Assembly: GCA_038229715.1 (NCBI GenBank)
Contig: JBBROD010000002.1
Coordinates: 28,126-92,125 of the forward strand
DNA length: 64,000 nucleotides
Direction: 5' to 3'
DNA from: JANMES01 sp038229715
GTDB taxonomy: Bacteria > Planctomycetota > Phycisphaerae > Tepidisphaerales > Tepidisphaeraceae
Each line of letters begins with the position of its first letter. Positions within the stretch are counted from its first letter, which is position 1. This document shows positions 20,651-29,002 of this stretch, one piece after another. Under the pieces are notes generated by a model, which did not search any database, had not been told where the DNA came from, and saw only the letters and a list, made by a program, of their open reading frames with translations. Position numbers and translations under genes: made by a program.

Positions 20651-23347
20651 TCAGGCGATGGATTTGATATTCGCTATGGAGGATTGCTGCGACTGGAGTT
20701 TGGAAAGGACCGCTTCCAATTCCGAAAACTGCTTTTCCAGTCGAGTCCGCTTAACCGTCAGTTGACTGTCGAGCTTATCGATCCGGTCCTGGAATTCCTG
20801 GCTGCGGGTGTCCAGCGTTTTGTTCTGCCGGACAACGGTTCCGTTGACCGGATCGACCAGTTTCTTCAGCTGAGAGTCAATCTGTGCGCCTAAGCCGGTG
20901 GTTGCGAGCGTGAACAGGTTTTTCACCGATTCGGGGTCGGTGGCGTAGGCGTTGCGGAATTTTTCCTCGTCGAAAGTAACGTTGGCCTTATCATCAAGCG
21001 TCACGCCCACGTCGGCAAAGATGCGATACCGACCGGCTCCGGCGACAACTGTCTGCAATGTGGCGTACAGCTGAGATTGCGCGCTCTGGGCCGTGTAGTC
21101 ACCCAAGAGGAGCCCGCCTTGCTGTTTGTCCGCGTCATATTTGGTCAGCTCGGAGATTTTATTGACGATCGTGTTAAACGTGTCGGAGAATGTTTTGACT
21201 TCCTCCACCACCTTATCCACGTCACGGCCGATCGATAGCGTGACCGGACTGCTGCTGGCAGAAATCAGGTTGAGTGTAACGCCCGGCAGAATCCCCGCGA
21301 GCGTGTTGCCGCTGCCGGTGACAAGCAAGGGCTGTTCGCTTCCGCCACCGCCGACGAAGACGGCAGCGTCTTGCGAACTGACGAGGTTGTGCACACCGAG
21401 ATTGGTCGTGCCGGTATCGATTACGACGCGCCCGGCCCGTCCGCTGTTGACGGAGTTCAGCGATAGTCGGTAGGGAGATGTAGACGAGCCGTCATTGAGG
21501 ATGCTTGCCTTAACGCCGAATCCCAAGGTCGTAATTTTGGTCTGTACGGTGGCGAGCGTATCGGTGGCGGTGATGTCGATGGTTTTCTCGAACGAGCCGT
21601 CGAGGGTTGTGCCCGCGGCGGTGCCGGCGATTTGCAGATCGGTCGCCGTCGTGCCGGTGAGGTTTTCGACTTTAAGCTTGTTCGCGCCGCCGGCGGTGTC
21701 GGTGAGCAAAAGCCCGTCGCCGTTGGTGTTGATGGACGCGGTCACGCCGATGGCCGCGGTATTAATCGCGTCGATCACTTCCGACAGCTTGGTGAACGTG
21801 CCGGTTCCGATGTTGAACTCTTTGGTCGATCCGGCCGAGCCGGTGATTCGGAAGCTGCCCGGCGTGACGCCCTTGCCGCCGTTGTATTTGCTGAGCAGCG
21901 AGTTTTCGTTGATGTACTGACGCTGTAGGTTTTTGCCGTTGATCTGCGTCTGTGTCACGCCGATCGACTGATTCAGGCCCAGCAAGGTGGCCGATGTCGT
22001 GCCGTCGATATTGTCGGCAATGGTTAGATTGCCCGTTCCGCCGGAGGTGTCCGTCAACGCAATGCCGTTGCCCGACTGATTGAGCTTGGCCTGCACCGCA
22101 AGGCCGGCCGTGCTGTTGATCTTATCGATCAGGTCCTGCACGCTGACAGCGGCGGACAGGTCGATGGTTCGGCTCGTGCCGCTTCGGTCGGTGACGTCGA
22201 TCTTGCCCAGCGTCAATCCGCTGCCGCCGCTGAGTGAGCTGATCAGGACCGAATCGAGCGAAGCGAGAACGGCTTTGCCGGTGATTGTTGCGCCGGTGGC
22301 GGTTCGTCCAAGCAGGCCGAGGTCTTTGGCGGCGTTCGAGCCCACATCGGCCGTCACGGCGAATGTCCCGCCGCCGCTCGTGGTGTCGGTAACGGTGATG
22401 GCGTTGGTGGCGGTATCCACGGCGGCGGTCAGTTTGCCTCCGCCGGCGGCGGTGATGGCGGTGAGTACATCGCCGATTGTGCGAGCGGTGCCCAGGCCGA
22501 TATCGAACGAGCTGCCGTCCGCGGTGGCGATGGTGATGTCGTTGCCCGTGCTATTGGTTCGCACGCCGCGACCGTCGTTCAAGCTGCTGAGCGGCGTGTC
22601 GGCCGTCACGGAGTTGATGTCCGAGCCGGTGAGCGTGTTTCCCGTTCCGGTTCCCGCAATGCCAAGGCTTGAAGCGGCCGATCCGTCGGCGAGGTCAGCG
22701 ACGATTAACTGCTGAGTGGTTGATCCGCTTCTGTCGGTCAACACCAGTTTATCGCCGGAGACCGACGCATGGACAGAGATGTCCAGCGAGGTGTTGATCT
22801 TCTTGATCACGTCATCAAGGGTGACGGCATTGGTGGTGTCGATGACGGAACTGTTACCCGAGCGATCAGTGATCCTGAATTGCCCTCGGCTGGCGCCCGC
22901 GCCGCCGTTGAGTTCCGACAGCTGCGTTTGCGAATTGACTTCGCCTCCGCCTTCCTCAAGCGTAATGGTGCCCGCGCCGACCGGGGCTGAATCGTAGTTG
23001 GCAAAGCCCTTGGAAATGCTCTGCTGCGACGTCACCAGCCTGGCCACCTGAAACTGAAACGTGCCGACCGGTGCGCCGGCGGTGGTGCTGGCGGTCAATA
23101 CGTTTTCATTGCTGCTGGTGGCGATCGAGCCGTTGAACGTCGTGGGGCGAGTGAGCGTTTTTCCTGAACCCTGCAGCGTGCCGATCTGCGTAATCAAATC
23201 CCTGTAGGCGGTTTGTTGCGCAGTGATCGTGGCCTGGCGGGTCTTCAGAATGTTCTTCTGTCGACCTTCCAGTGCGATGAGCTGATCGATGATGTCCTTG
23301 GAATTGATCCCGCTAACGAGGCCAATTCCACTTGTGATCTGTCCCAT
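20651..23347 (-). CDS. fliD: Flagellar hook-associated protein 2 (filament cap) FliD, enlarged
   Basis: 898 residues, clearly longer than typical FliD (about 450-670). The N-terminal domain (ITSGIGLVSGINSKDIIDQLIALEG) and the C-terminal domain (QIDSQLKKLVDPVNGTVVRQ, then a coiled coil to the end) are standard. Between them lie at least four flagellin-IN-type repeats of about 110 residues beginning near 145, 253, 368 and 484, each with an LNGG or SGG turn and a DVIKKIN or DLIDKIN helix ending in LTDTSGG-like turns. FliD caps the filament and inserts flagellin. The extra repeats would enlarge the outward-facing cap domain. Confidence 0.93.
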   Translation of the reverse strand: MGQITSGIGLVSGINSKDIIDQLIALEGRQKNILKTRQATITAQQTAYRDLITQIGTLQGSGKTLTRPTTFNGSIATSSNENVLTASTTAGAPVGTFQFQVARLVTSQQSISKGFANYDSAPVGAGTITLEEGGGEVNSQTQLSELNGGAGASRGQFRITDRSGNSSVIDTTNAVTLDDVIKKINTSLDISVHASVSGDKLVLTDRSGSTTQQLIVADLADGSAASSLGIAGTGTGNTLTGSDINSVTADTPLSSLNDGRGVRTNSTGNDITIATADGSSFDIGLGTARTIGDVLTAITAAGGGKLTAAVDTATNAITVTDTTSGGGTFAVTADVGSNAAKDLGLLGRTATGATITGKAVLASLDSVLISSLSGGSGLTLGKIDVTDRSGTSRTIDLSAAVSVQDLIDKINSTAGLAVQAKLNQSGNGIALTDTSGGTGNLTIADNIDGTTSATLLGLNQSIGVTQTQINGKNLQRQYINENSLLSKYNGGKGVTPGSFRITGSAGSTKEFNIGTGTFTKLSEVIDAINTAAIGVTASINTNGDGLLLTDTAGGANKLKVENLTGTTATDLQIAGTAAGTTLDGSFEKTIDITATDTLATVQTKITTLGFGVKASILNDGSSTSPYRLSLNSVNSGRAGRVVIDTGTTNLGVHNLVSSQDAAVFVGGGGSEQPLLVTGSGNTLAGILPGVTLNLISASSSPVTLSIGRDVDKVVEEVKTFSDTFNTIVNKISELTKYDADKQQGGLLLGDYTAQSAQSQLYATLQTVVAGAGRYRIFADVGVTLDDKANVTFDEEKFRNAYATDPESVKNLFTLATTGLGAQIDSQLKKLVDPVNGTVVRQNKTLDTRSQEFQDRIDKLDSQLTVKRTRLEKQFSELEAVLSKLQSQQSSIANIKSIA

Positions 23348-23421
23348 GTTTTGGTCGAGCGTTTGTTCCTGTCGGGTCGCTCAAACAACCTATCGGCAGG
23401 AAACGCGACGCCCGGAGCTTA

Positions 23422-23631
23422 TTAATCGTCTAAAACGCTTCCAAGGTATAATTCGGTCCAGGCGTGTTCGCCGGGGGTTAGATAATCTGCTGTTGTTTGG
23501 AATCGGTCGGCGCCTTCGCGCTCGCTCGACTTGCGGTTGCTCATGCAGTCCAACGCCCATAATGACAGGAACTGACGACAGGCGCGCTTGGTGGATCGAA
23601 GGGTTTGAGCGGTTTCTGAAATATCTCGCAT
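23422..23631 (-). CDS. 69-residue protein upstream of fliD, unknown function
   Basis: It starts MRDISETAQTLRSTKR with a strong ribosome-binding site (AAGGAG, 6 bp before the ATG on the minus strand), which supports translation. The protein is polar, with a basic N-terminal half and an acidic end (LTPGEHAWTELYLGSVLDD), and has no membrane segment. It precedes fliD by 74 bp on the same strand, so a flagellar regulatory or chaperone role is possible. No family recognised. Confidence 0.55.
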   Translation of the reverse strand: MRDISETAQTLRSTKRACRQFLSLWALDCMSNRKSSEREGADRFQTTADYLTPGEHAWTELYLGSVLDD

Positions 23632-23778
23632 GAATGCTCCTTGTTCAACTACATCAGTTATCGGAACCGCCCGGCGGCTTTCGTGAGCGATTCTGAGCTC
23701 CGTCCGATAAAAATTGCCGAAAACGGGCGTAGTGGGGATTTTGGGATTCGTTGGAGCCTCTGATACAACAAGGCCTCA

Positions 23779-24840
23779 ATGGCAGACTGGTGCGACATAA
23801 CCCGCGAACAGATGGAAAGCGATCTTCGCCGCTGGGGCTTTCCGCATTCCCACGCGAAGGCTCTGCTGCGGCAGTTTTATGTCTGCGGGGAAGTGCCGAC
23901 CGACGCCCAGCGGTTCGGACAACGGCTGCTCGATCGACTGGGCGCAGAAATTGCGCCTGTTCGATCGACGGTGGCGACCGAAGCGGTCTCGGCTGATGGA
24001 ACGCGGAAACTGTTGATCACTTTCCCAGCCGGTGGGGCGGTGGAGGCAGTGCTCATGCCTTCGACCAAGCCGGGCACGGTGGCCGGGTGTCTGTCATCAC
24101 AGATCGGCTGTGCGATGGGGTGCGACTTCTGCGCCAGCACCCGCAACGGGCTTGAACGCAACCTGTCGGCTGGCGAGATCGTCGAGCAGTTCATCCATCT
24201 CAAACGCGCGGCCCGTGTGGCTGGAAAGCAACTCAAGACCATCGTCTTCATGGGCATGGGCGAGCCGATGCACAACCTCGACGCGGTCATCGACGCCATC
24301 CGAAAAATCGGCGATCCAGACTTGGGCGGGCTCGGTTGGCGGCAGATCACGGTATCGACCGTCGGCATCGTCCCCGGTATCGATCGGCTGGCAGCGGCAG
24401 ACCTCAACGTCCACTTGGCGCTCTCTCTCCACGCGCCCGATGACGAAACACGCGCCAAGCTCGTACCGATGAACAAACGCTACGCGGTGCCTGAGATCAT
24501 GGCGGCTGCCCGGCGGTTTTATGACCGCACGAATCGCATCCCCACGATCGAGTACTGCCTGCTGGCCGGCGTGAACGACAGCGACGCGCAGGCCGACCTG
24601 CTCGGGCAACTTCTCGCCGGCTTCCGCGCCCACGTGAACGTGATAGCTTTCAACCCCATCGGCCCCGGCCTGAGCGGGAAGGTGTACGAGCGCCCTACGC
24701 TGGAGCAGTTGTTCCATTTCGTCGACCGCGTCCGCAGTCACGGCGTCATCGCCCACGGCCGGCGCACGAAAGGCGACGACGTTTCCGCCGCCTGTGGGCA
24801 GTTGAGACAACAGATGATTCAGGTGTCACTTCCTGCGTAG
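23779..24840 (+). CDS. rlmN: 23S rRNA (adenine2503-C2)-methyltransferase RlmN
   Basis: 353 residues. A radical SAM enzyme that methylates C2 of A2503 in 23S rRNA and A37 of some tRNAs. The cluster motif CAMGCDFC gives Cys111, 115 and 118. The second catalytic cysteine is Cys339 in SAACGQLRQQM. VFMGMGEPMHN near 157 and NVHLALSLHAP near 213 are typical. The N-terminal helical domain contacts RNA. A methyl-cysteine mechanism is expected since both catalytic cysteines are present. Cfr-like proteins share the fold, but length and motifs fit RlmN better. Confidence 0.95.
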   Translation: MADWCDITREQMESDLRRWGFPHSHAKALLRQFYVCGEVPTDAQRFGQRLLDRLGAEIAPVRSTVATEAVSADGTRKLLITFPAGGAVEAVLMPSTKPGTVAGCLSSQIGCAMGCDFCASTRNGLERNLSAGEIVEQFIHLKRAARVAGKQLKTIVFMGMGEPMHNLDAVIDAIRKIGDPDLGGLGWRQITVSTVGIVPGIDRLAAADLNVHLALSLHAPDDETRAKLVPMNKRYAVPEIMAAARRFYDRTNRIPTIEYCLLAGVNDSDAQADLLGQLLAGFRAHVNVIAFNPIGPGLSGKVYERPTLEQLFHFVDRVRSHGVIAHGRRTKGDDVSAACGQLRQQMIQVSLPA

Positions 24841-24847
24841 CGAAATT

Positions 24848-25007
24848 CTTACCACAGAGAGCACAGAGGAATCACAGAGAACACAGAGAGGAAGAATAAT
24901 TGATTTTGTCATCCTTCGGCGTACCTCAATATGAAAAACAAAAGCAATAGATCATTCCTCTTCCATTCTGTGTTCTCTGTGATTCCTCCGTGTCCTCTGT
25001 GGTAGAT
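24848..25007. repeat. Inverted repeat, 'ACCACAGAGAACACAGAGG' family, with a foreign fragment in its loop
   Basis: Arms ACCACAGAGAGCACAGAGGA... and complement ending CTCTGTGGTAG. The loop (24909-24930) holds GTCATCCTTCGGCGTACCTCA, a truncated piece of the element family at 5681-5845. A nearly identical word family forms 51587-51681. Confidence 0.88.
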
Positions 25008-25045
25008 TCTTCCCCGCATCCGACAACCGGCATATCATTCTCTCA

Positions 25046-26203
25046 ATGGACTTCGTCTACCTCGACAACAACGCCACCACCCGCCCGGCCGACGAAGTCG
25101 TCGCGGCGATGATGCCGTACTACACGCAGTGGTGGGGCAACCCGTCGAGCGTTCACCGGTTCGGCCAGCGGGCCCGCCAGGCGATCGACGAAGCACGCTC
25201 GCAAATCGCAACACTCGTCGGCTGCAGCGATAGCGAACTGCTTTTCACCGGCGGCGGGACGGAGTCGATCAACACCGCCGTCCGTGGATTGCTAGGCGTG
25301 CGCGGCAGCCGGCGGAAGATCGTCACCAGCAGCGTCGAGCACTCGGCCACCAAGGAACTGTGCGCCGCATTGGCGAATGAGGGATCGGCGGAGATCGTCA
25401 CGATCGACGTCGACCACGCCGGCCGGATTGATCTGGAATCGCTGTTCGCCGCTATCGATGATGATCCGGCGCTGGTGACGCTGTTGTGGGCCAATAACGA
25501 GACGGGGGTGATTTTCCCGGTCGAGCAGATCGCCGCCAAGTGCAGGGAAAAGCGCGTGCCGTTCCATTGCGACGCCACGCAGGCGATCGGCAAGCTGCCG
25601 GTCGACGCACGCGCGATCGGCTTTGACGCGATGAGTTTCGCGTCGCACAAGTTCCACGGGCCCAAGGGTGTGGGGGCGTTGTTCGTGCGGAAAGGGCTTC
25701 GTATCCGCCAGCTACTGATCGGCGGGCCGCAGGAGCGCAATCGGCGCGGCGGGACGGAAAATGTGCCCGGCATTGTCGGCATGGGCAAGGCTGCGGAACT
25801 GGCGAAAGCGATGCTTGGCGAAATGCCGCGCGTGGCTGCGATGCGCGATCGGCTGGAGACGGCGATCCTCGAAAAAATGCCGCACACGTCCGTCAACGGC
25901 GATCGCGAACACCGCCTGCCGAACACCACCAACATCGGCTTTTCGCAATTGGAGGCCGAGGCGATCCTGCTCCTGTTCAGCGAGCGCGGCCTGTGCGCCA
26001 GCGCCGGGTCGGCCTGCAGCAGTGGCAGTCTCGAGCCGTCACACGTGCTGCGGGCGATGAAGATCGACGAACGTATCGCCCACGGCGCGATCCGCTTCAG
26101 CCTCTCCCGCGAAACCACCGATGCAGATATCGACGCGGCACTGGCGATCATTCCGCCGGTCATCGAGCGGCTAAGGAACGTGCTGCCGGTCGGTAAACGA
26201 TAG
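25046..26203 (+). CDS. Cysteine desulfurase (NifS/IscS family)
   Basis: 385 residues. A PLP enzyme that takes sulfur from cysteine for Fe-S clusters and thio-tRNA. YLDNNATTRP at the N-terminus, the cofactor lysine Lys202 in SHKFHGPKG and the persulfide cysteine Cys324 in SAGSACSSGS are all present. The flexible loop with Cys is of the group I (NifS/IscS) type rather than SufS. No iscU, iscR or mnmA is adjacent. Given the planctomycete setting it may be the general desulfurase. Start MDFVYLDNNATT is canonical. Confidence 0.95.
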   Translation: MDFVYLDNNATTRPADEVVAAMMPYYTQWWGNPSSVHRFGQRARQAIDEARSQIATLVGCSDSELLFTGGGTESINTAVRGLLGVRGSRRKIVTSSVEHSATKELCAALANEGSAEIVTIDVDHAGRIDLESLFAAIDDDPALVTLLWANNETGVIFPVEQIAAKCREKRVPFHCDATQAIGKLPVDARAIGFDAMSFASHKFHGPKGVGALFVRKGLRIRQLLIGGPQERNRRGGTENVPGIVGMGKAAELAKAMLGEMPRVAAMRDRLETAILEKMPHTSVNGDREHRLPNTTNIGFSQLEAEAILLLFSERGLCASAGSACSSGSLEPSHVLRAMKIDERIAHGAIRFSLSRETTDADIDAALAIIPPVIERLRNVLPVGKR

Positions 26204-26216
26204 GCGGTCAGTCGCC

Positions 26217-26496
26217 GTCATTCTGAGCGGCGCTACGCGAAGAATCTCGTTAGTGGGTCAGTTAGAAAAACTCGACCGTACCACGGTCCTCCGGCCCGTG
26301 CTGATTGCGCGCGAAGGTGAGAAAATGAAAATTCTTGGCTATCCCTAATCGCCGGCACGGGCCGGAGGCCCGTGGTACGCTCGAGTGATCCAAGCTAAGC
26401 GCTGCATACTATTTCAGACTGAACCATTGCCAGAATCTCGAACTTCGCGCGGTTCTTGCGTGCCGAGATCCTTCGCGGAATACCGCTGAGGATGAC
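26217..26496. repeat. Inverted repeat 'GTCATTCTGAGCGGCGCTACGCGAAG', interrupted by a MITE
   Basis: Left arm from 26217 and right arm ending GAGGATGAC at 26496. Without the inserted 183-bp element and one duplicated octamer it would be about 90 bp. Similar in design to the families at 5681 and 44666. Confidence 0.8.
26249..26431 (+). mobile_element. 183-bp MITE-like element with perfect 8-bp target-site duplication, copy 2
   Basis: Flanked by AGAATCTC at 26241-26248 and 26432-26439, an exact duplication. Terminal inverted repeats resemble copy 1 (GTTAGTGGGTCAGT... and complement of GGCAATGGTTCAGTCTGAAA). Internal inverted repeat GTACCACGG-CCTCCGGCCC... also matches copy 1. Same length as copy 1 (16094-16276) and collinear with it. 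Inserted into another inverted repeat. Confidence 0.9.
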
Positions 26497-26581
26497 GCCG
26501 GTGGGCACGCCAAGTCCGTTTGCAAATTCCCACGTTCCCCGTCACACTCCGTTGCCCAGTTCGGGTGGAGAGTCGACACGC

Positions 26582-27505
26582 ATGGACAAGCACTTGATGG
26601 TCCTTATCGCCACCGCGGCGGTGATGCTGTATGTGTCATCGCGGGCGGCGGCTAGCGCGCTGGGGGGCATGGCGGGGCGGGCGGTTGGGCATTTTATCCC
26701 GGTGCTGATGGCGGCGCTGGTCGCCACGTGGGCCGGGCTGGAACCGCTCGCGATCAACGTGCTGTTTGCGTCGACGGTGATGACCGTCACGCTGGTCGCG
26801 GGCGTTTCGCTGCTGACGGCGCCGGTGGAGACCGAAGGCGTCACCCGGCGGGCGTGGGGCTTCTTCCTCCCGCTGGCGGCGATCGTTTGGACGATCGGTT
26901 CACTCGGCGACATCAACTACCGATCGGCCATCGCGCTCGCGCTCGTCGGTGGTGTGCTGGCGTGGGTGGGGGATTCAGCGCCGGTGGCCGCGCGGGCCAG
27001 GCCGCAGGTTCGGTTGCGTCTGACGCAAATGTTGCTGGCTACTATCGTCGCGGGAATGGGCGCGGTGTTTGCCGTCATCGCGGTACAAACGGTACTCGCT
27101 GCGTCCCGGCCGATCACGCAGGGGATGCTCGCGTCGACCCTCATCGCGCCGCTCGTCGTGCTGCCGCTGCTGGGGGCCACCAGCGAGATGGCGTTGTCGC
27201 TCGGTTCTTCCAGCCAGCCGATCAGCGTTTGCATGATCTCGGCGATCCTTAACCTCTGCGCCGGCCTGCCCGCGATTACCGCGCTCCGCGCGGCCAAGCG
27301 GTTTCTTCTGCGGTCCGACAGCGCCGTCCCGTACCCGTTGCCGTACGGCACTTGGCGGATCGATTCGATGGTGCTTCTGGTGGTCGGGCTGCTGATCCTG
27401 CCGATCGCGCTCGGGCGGTGGTCGCCGTCGCGGGTGGAAGGGCTGCTGCTGGTGCTGATTTATGTGCTGTATCTGTATTTAATCTCGCCGTTGGGGGCGG
27501 GTTGA
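26582..27505 (+). CDS. Na+/Ca2+ antiporter-like integral membrane protein
   Basis: 307 residues starting MDKHLMVLIATA; upstream frame reads repeat sequence. About ten hydrophobic segments. Two similar blocks, GLEPLAINVLFASTVM near 50 and LLGATSEMALSLGSSSQPISV near 205, occupy the places of the two inverted alpha repeats (G-T/N-S-x-P-E) of the calcium:cation antiporter superfamily. The first block lacks the conserved acidic-proline core, so transport activity is uncertain. A basic loop (RAAKRFLLRSD) separates the last three helices. The assignment is a family-level inference. Confidence 0.55.
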   Translation: MDKHLMVLIATAAVMLYVSSRAAASALGGMAGRAVGHFIPVLMAALVATWAGLEPLAINVLFASTVMTVTLVAGVSLLTAPVETEGVTRRAWGFFLPLAAIVWTIGSLGDINYRSAIALALVGGVLAWVGDSAPVAARARPQVRLRLTQMLLATIVAGMGAVFAVIAVQTVLAASRPITQGMLASTLIAPLVVLPLLGATSEMALSLGSSSQPISVCMISAILNLCAGLPAITALRAAKRFLLRSDSAVPYPLPYGTWRIDSMVLLVVGLLILPIALGRWSPSRVEGLLLVLIYVLYLYLISPLGAG

Positions 27506-27537
27506 CCCTACTCGTACCCGGCGACGTCGCTCCTAAC

Positions 27538-27606
27538 TGGAGGGCGGGTGTCCTCACCCGCCGTATTTCCTATAGGTTCCGGCGGCTGAGGACAGCCGCC
27601 CTCCAG
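27538..27606. repeat. Inverted repeat, 'GGAGGGCGGGTGTCCTCACCCGCC' type
   Basis: Arms CTGGAGGGCGGGTGTCCTCA and complement, 69 bp overall; each arm is a hairpin. Same family as the inner element at 18413-18488. Confidence 0.88.
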
Positions 27607-27691
27607 TGCGCCTCGACTTTTTTCGACTAAAATCTGCTGAACGCTGCCAAGTTGAACGCAAGCGTTGGAGATCGAACGCTTCGCCATTATC

Positions 27692-28588
27692 ATGCCCGCC
27701 ATGAGTCTGGACCTGTCCTCGATCGTCATTGACCGCAAGTCTTCCGAAACCCCTCTGTACGACATCATGGGCGGCTCCGCCCGATGGGAAGTGAAGGTAC
27801 ACGACCACGGCCTGGTGGCGATGGTCGACGTGATGCCTCGCCTTGTGCCGGAAGGCAAAACCGCCGACTTCGCCATCGTGCAGGCCGCCCGCGTAAGCTA
27901 CGGCGCGGGGACCAAGAAGGTGAACGAAGACCGCGGGCTGATTCGGTATTTAGCGCGCCATCGCCATACCACGCCGTACGAGATGGTGGAGTTCAAGTTC
28001 CACCATGTGATGCCGATCTTCATCGCAAGGCAATGGATCCGCCATCGCACCGCCAACGTGAACGAATACTCCGCCCGCTACAGCGTGGTGCAGGACCGGT
28101 TTTACCACCCGAGCAAGGAAAACGTCCGCAAGCAGAGCATGACCAATCGCCAAGGCGGCGACGAGCCGATCGACGAACTGACGGCGAACGAATTCCTCGC
28201 GTATCTCGATAAGACCGAGACGCTGTACAAGGATTACGAGAAGCTGATGGAAAAAGGCGTCAGCCGCGAGATGGCGAGAATCGGGCTGCCGGTGAGCGTG
28301 TATACCGAGTGGTATTGGAAGATCGATTTGCACAACCTGTTCCACTTCCTCAGCCTGCGCATGGACAGCCACGCCCAGCAGGAAATCCAGGATTACGCGA
28401 AAGCGATGTACGCGCTGATTAAGCCGATCGTCCCGATCGCCGCCGAGGCGTTTGAGGATTACAATTTCGGTGGCCTGCATCTCACCCGGCTGGAAATCGA
28501 AGCCATCAAGTCCGGCCAACCGCTAGCCGGCGACAACAAACGCGAATCGGCGGAGTGGGAAGAGAAGAAGAAAAAGCTGGGGCTGTAG
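27692..28588 (+). CDS. thyX: Flavin-dependent thymidylate synthase ThyX
   Basis: 298 residues from 27692 (alternatives 27665 and 27701). ThyX methylates dUMP to dTMP using methylene-tetrahydrofolate and FADH2, releasing tetrahydrofolate rather than dihydrofolate. The ThyX motif is RHRTANVNEYSARY (R-H-R-x7-S pattern with NE-S-x-R), followed by FYHP and, near the C-terminus, LHNLFHFLSLRMDSHAQ with the FAD- and substrate-binding Arg and His. It is longer than the about 220-residue Thermotoga ThyX by N- and C-terminal extensions. The stop codon TAG is the first part of a downstream half repeat. Confidence 0.95.
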   Translation: MPAMSLDLSSIVIDRKSSETPLYDIMGGSARWEVKVHDHGLVAMVDVMPRLVPEGKTADFAIVQAARVSYGAGTKKVNEDRGLIRYLARHRHTTPYEMVEFKFHHVMPIFIARQWIRHRTANVNEYSARYSVVQDRFYHPSKENVRKQSMTNRQGGDEPIDELTANEFLAYLDKTETLYKDYEKLMEKGVSREMARIGLPVSVYTEWYWKIDLHNLFHFLSLRMDSHAQQEIQDYAKAMYALIKPIVPIAAEAFEDYNFGGLHLTRLEIEAIKSGQPLAGDNKRESAEWEEKKKKLGL

Positions 28589-28608
28589 GGCGGGATTTCC
28601 ATCCCACC
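28585..28608. repeat. Half copy of the 'GTAGGGCGGGAT' repeat
   Basis: GTAGGGCGGGATTTCCATCC followed by CACC: one arm only, a local hairpin, starting at the thyX stop codon. Full copies at 13190-13252 and 40909-40969. Confidence 0.75.
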
Positions 28609-28629
28609 CGGCAAAACTGAATTTTAGCG

Positions 28630-28902
28630 ATGGGGGTCCCAATGGGGCGGTATGACCGTGAACCAGGATTGCTTGATGAACCAATTGGAATTGGATGTTT
28701 CGTAATTGGTCTCGGCGCTCTAATAGGTCCTGGAATTGCTGCATTTCTCCGCAGTGATTCCGATGGTGTACGTGTTTACTTCGGAATAGCCTGCCTGCTT
28801 GGTATTCCTGTGTTCGGACTTTGCTTTTATGTATTCGTCTGGTCGACACGTTCAAGACGACGTAAAGATAAGACAAAGAAACGGAATTCCCGCACCAAAT
28901 GA
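28630..28902 (+). CDS. 90-residue membrane protein, unknown function
   Basis: Starts MGVPMGRYDREPG (or MGRYDREPG at 28642). Two membrane helices (IGIGCFVIGLGALIGPGIAAF and YFGIACLLGIPVFGLCFYVFVW) are followed by a strongly basic tail (RSRRRKDKTKKRNSRTK), which predicts a cytoplasmic C-terminus. AT-richer codon use than thyX. No family recognised; it resembles the other small membrane ORFs that sit beside inverted repeats (12806-13189). Confidence 0.5.
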   Translation: MGVPMGRYDREPGLLDEPIGIGCFVIGLGALIGPGIAAFLRSDSDGVRVYFGIACLLGIPVFGLCFYVFVWSTRSRRRKDKTKKRNSRTK

Positions 28903-28919
28903 ACTCGTCGGGAATTTAT

Positions 28920-28974
28920 GTAGGGTCCGCCATGGCGGTCCGCAACTATAACGGTCCGCCAAGGCGAACCTTAC
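28920..28974. repeat. Inverted repeat, 'GTAGGGTCCGCC' type, copy 2
   Basis: GTAGGGTCCGCCATGGCGG and CCGCCAAGGCGAACCTTAC. Homologous to 19912-19967. Confidence 0.88.
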
Positions 28975-29002
28975 TCGACCATTCAGGAAGGGAAACGAAA
29001 CC

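Noticed and set aside
23632..23700. A sigma-28 flagellar promoter before the 23422-23631 gene
   Set aside because: A CCGATAA-like -10 occurs on the minus strand, but the -35 (GAAA) is weak and the spacing is about 13 instead of 15.
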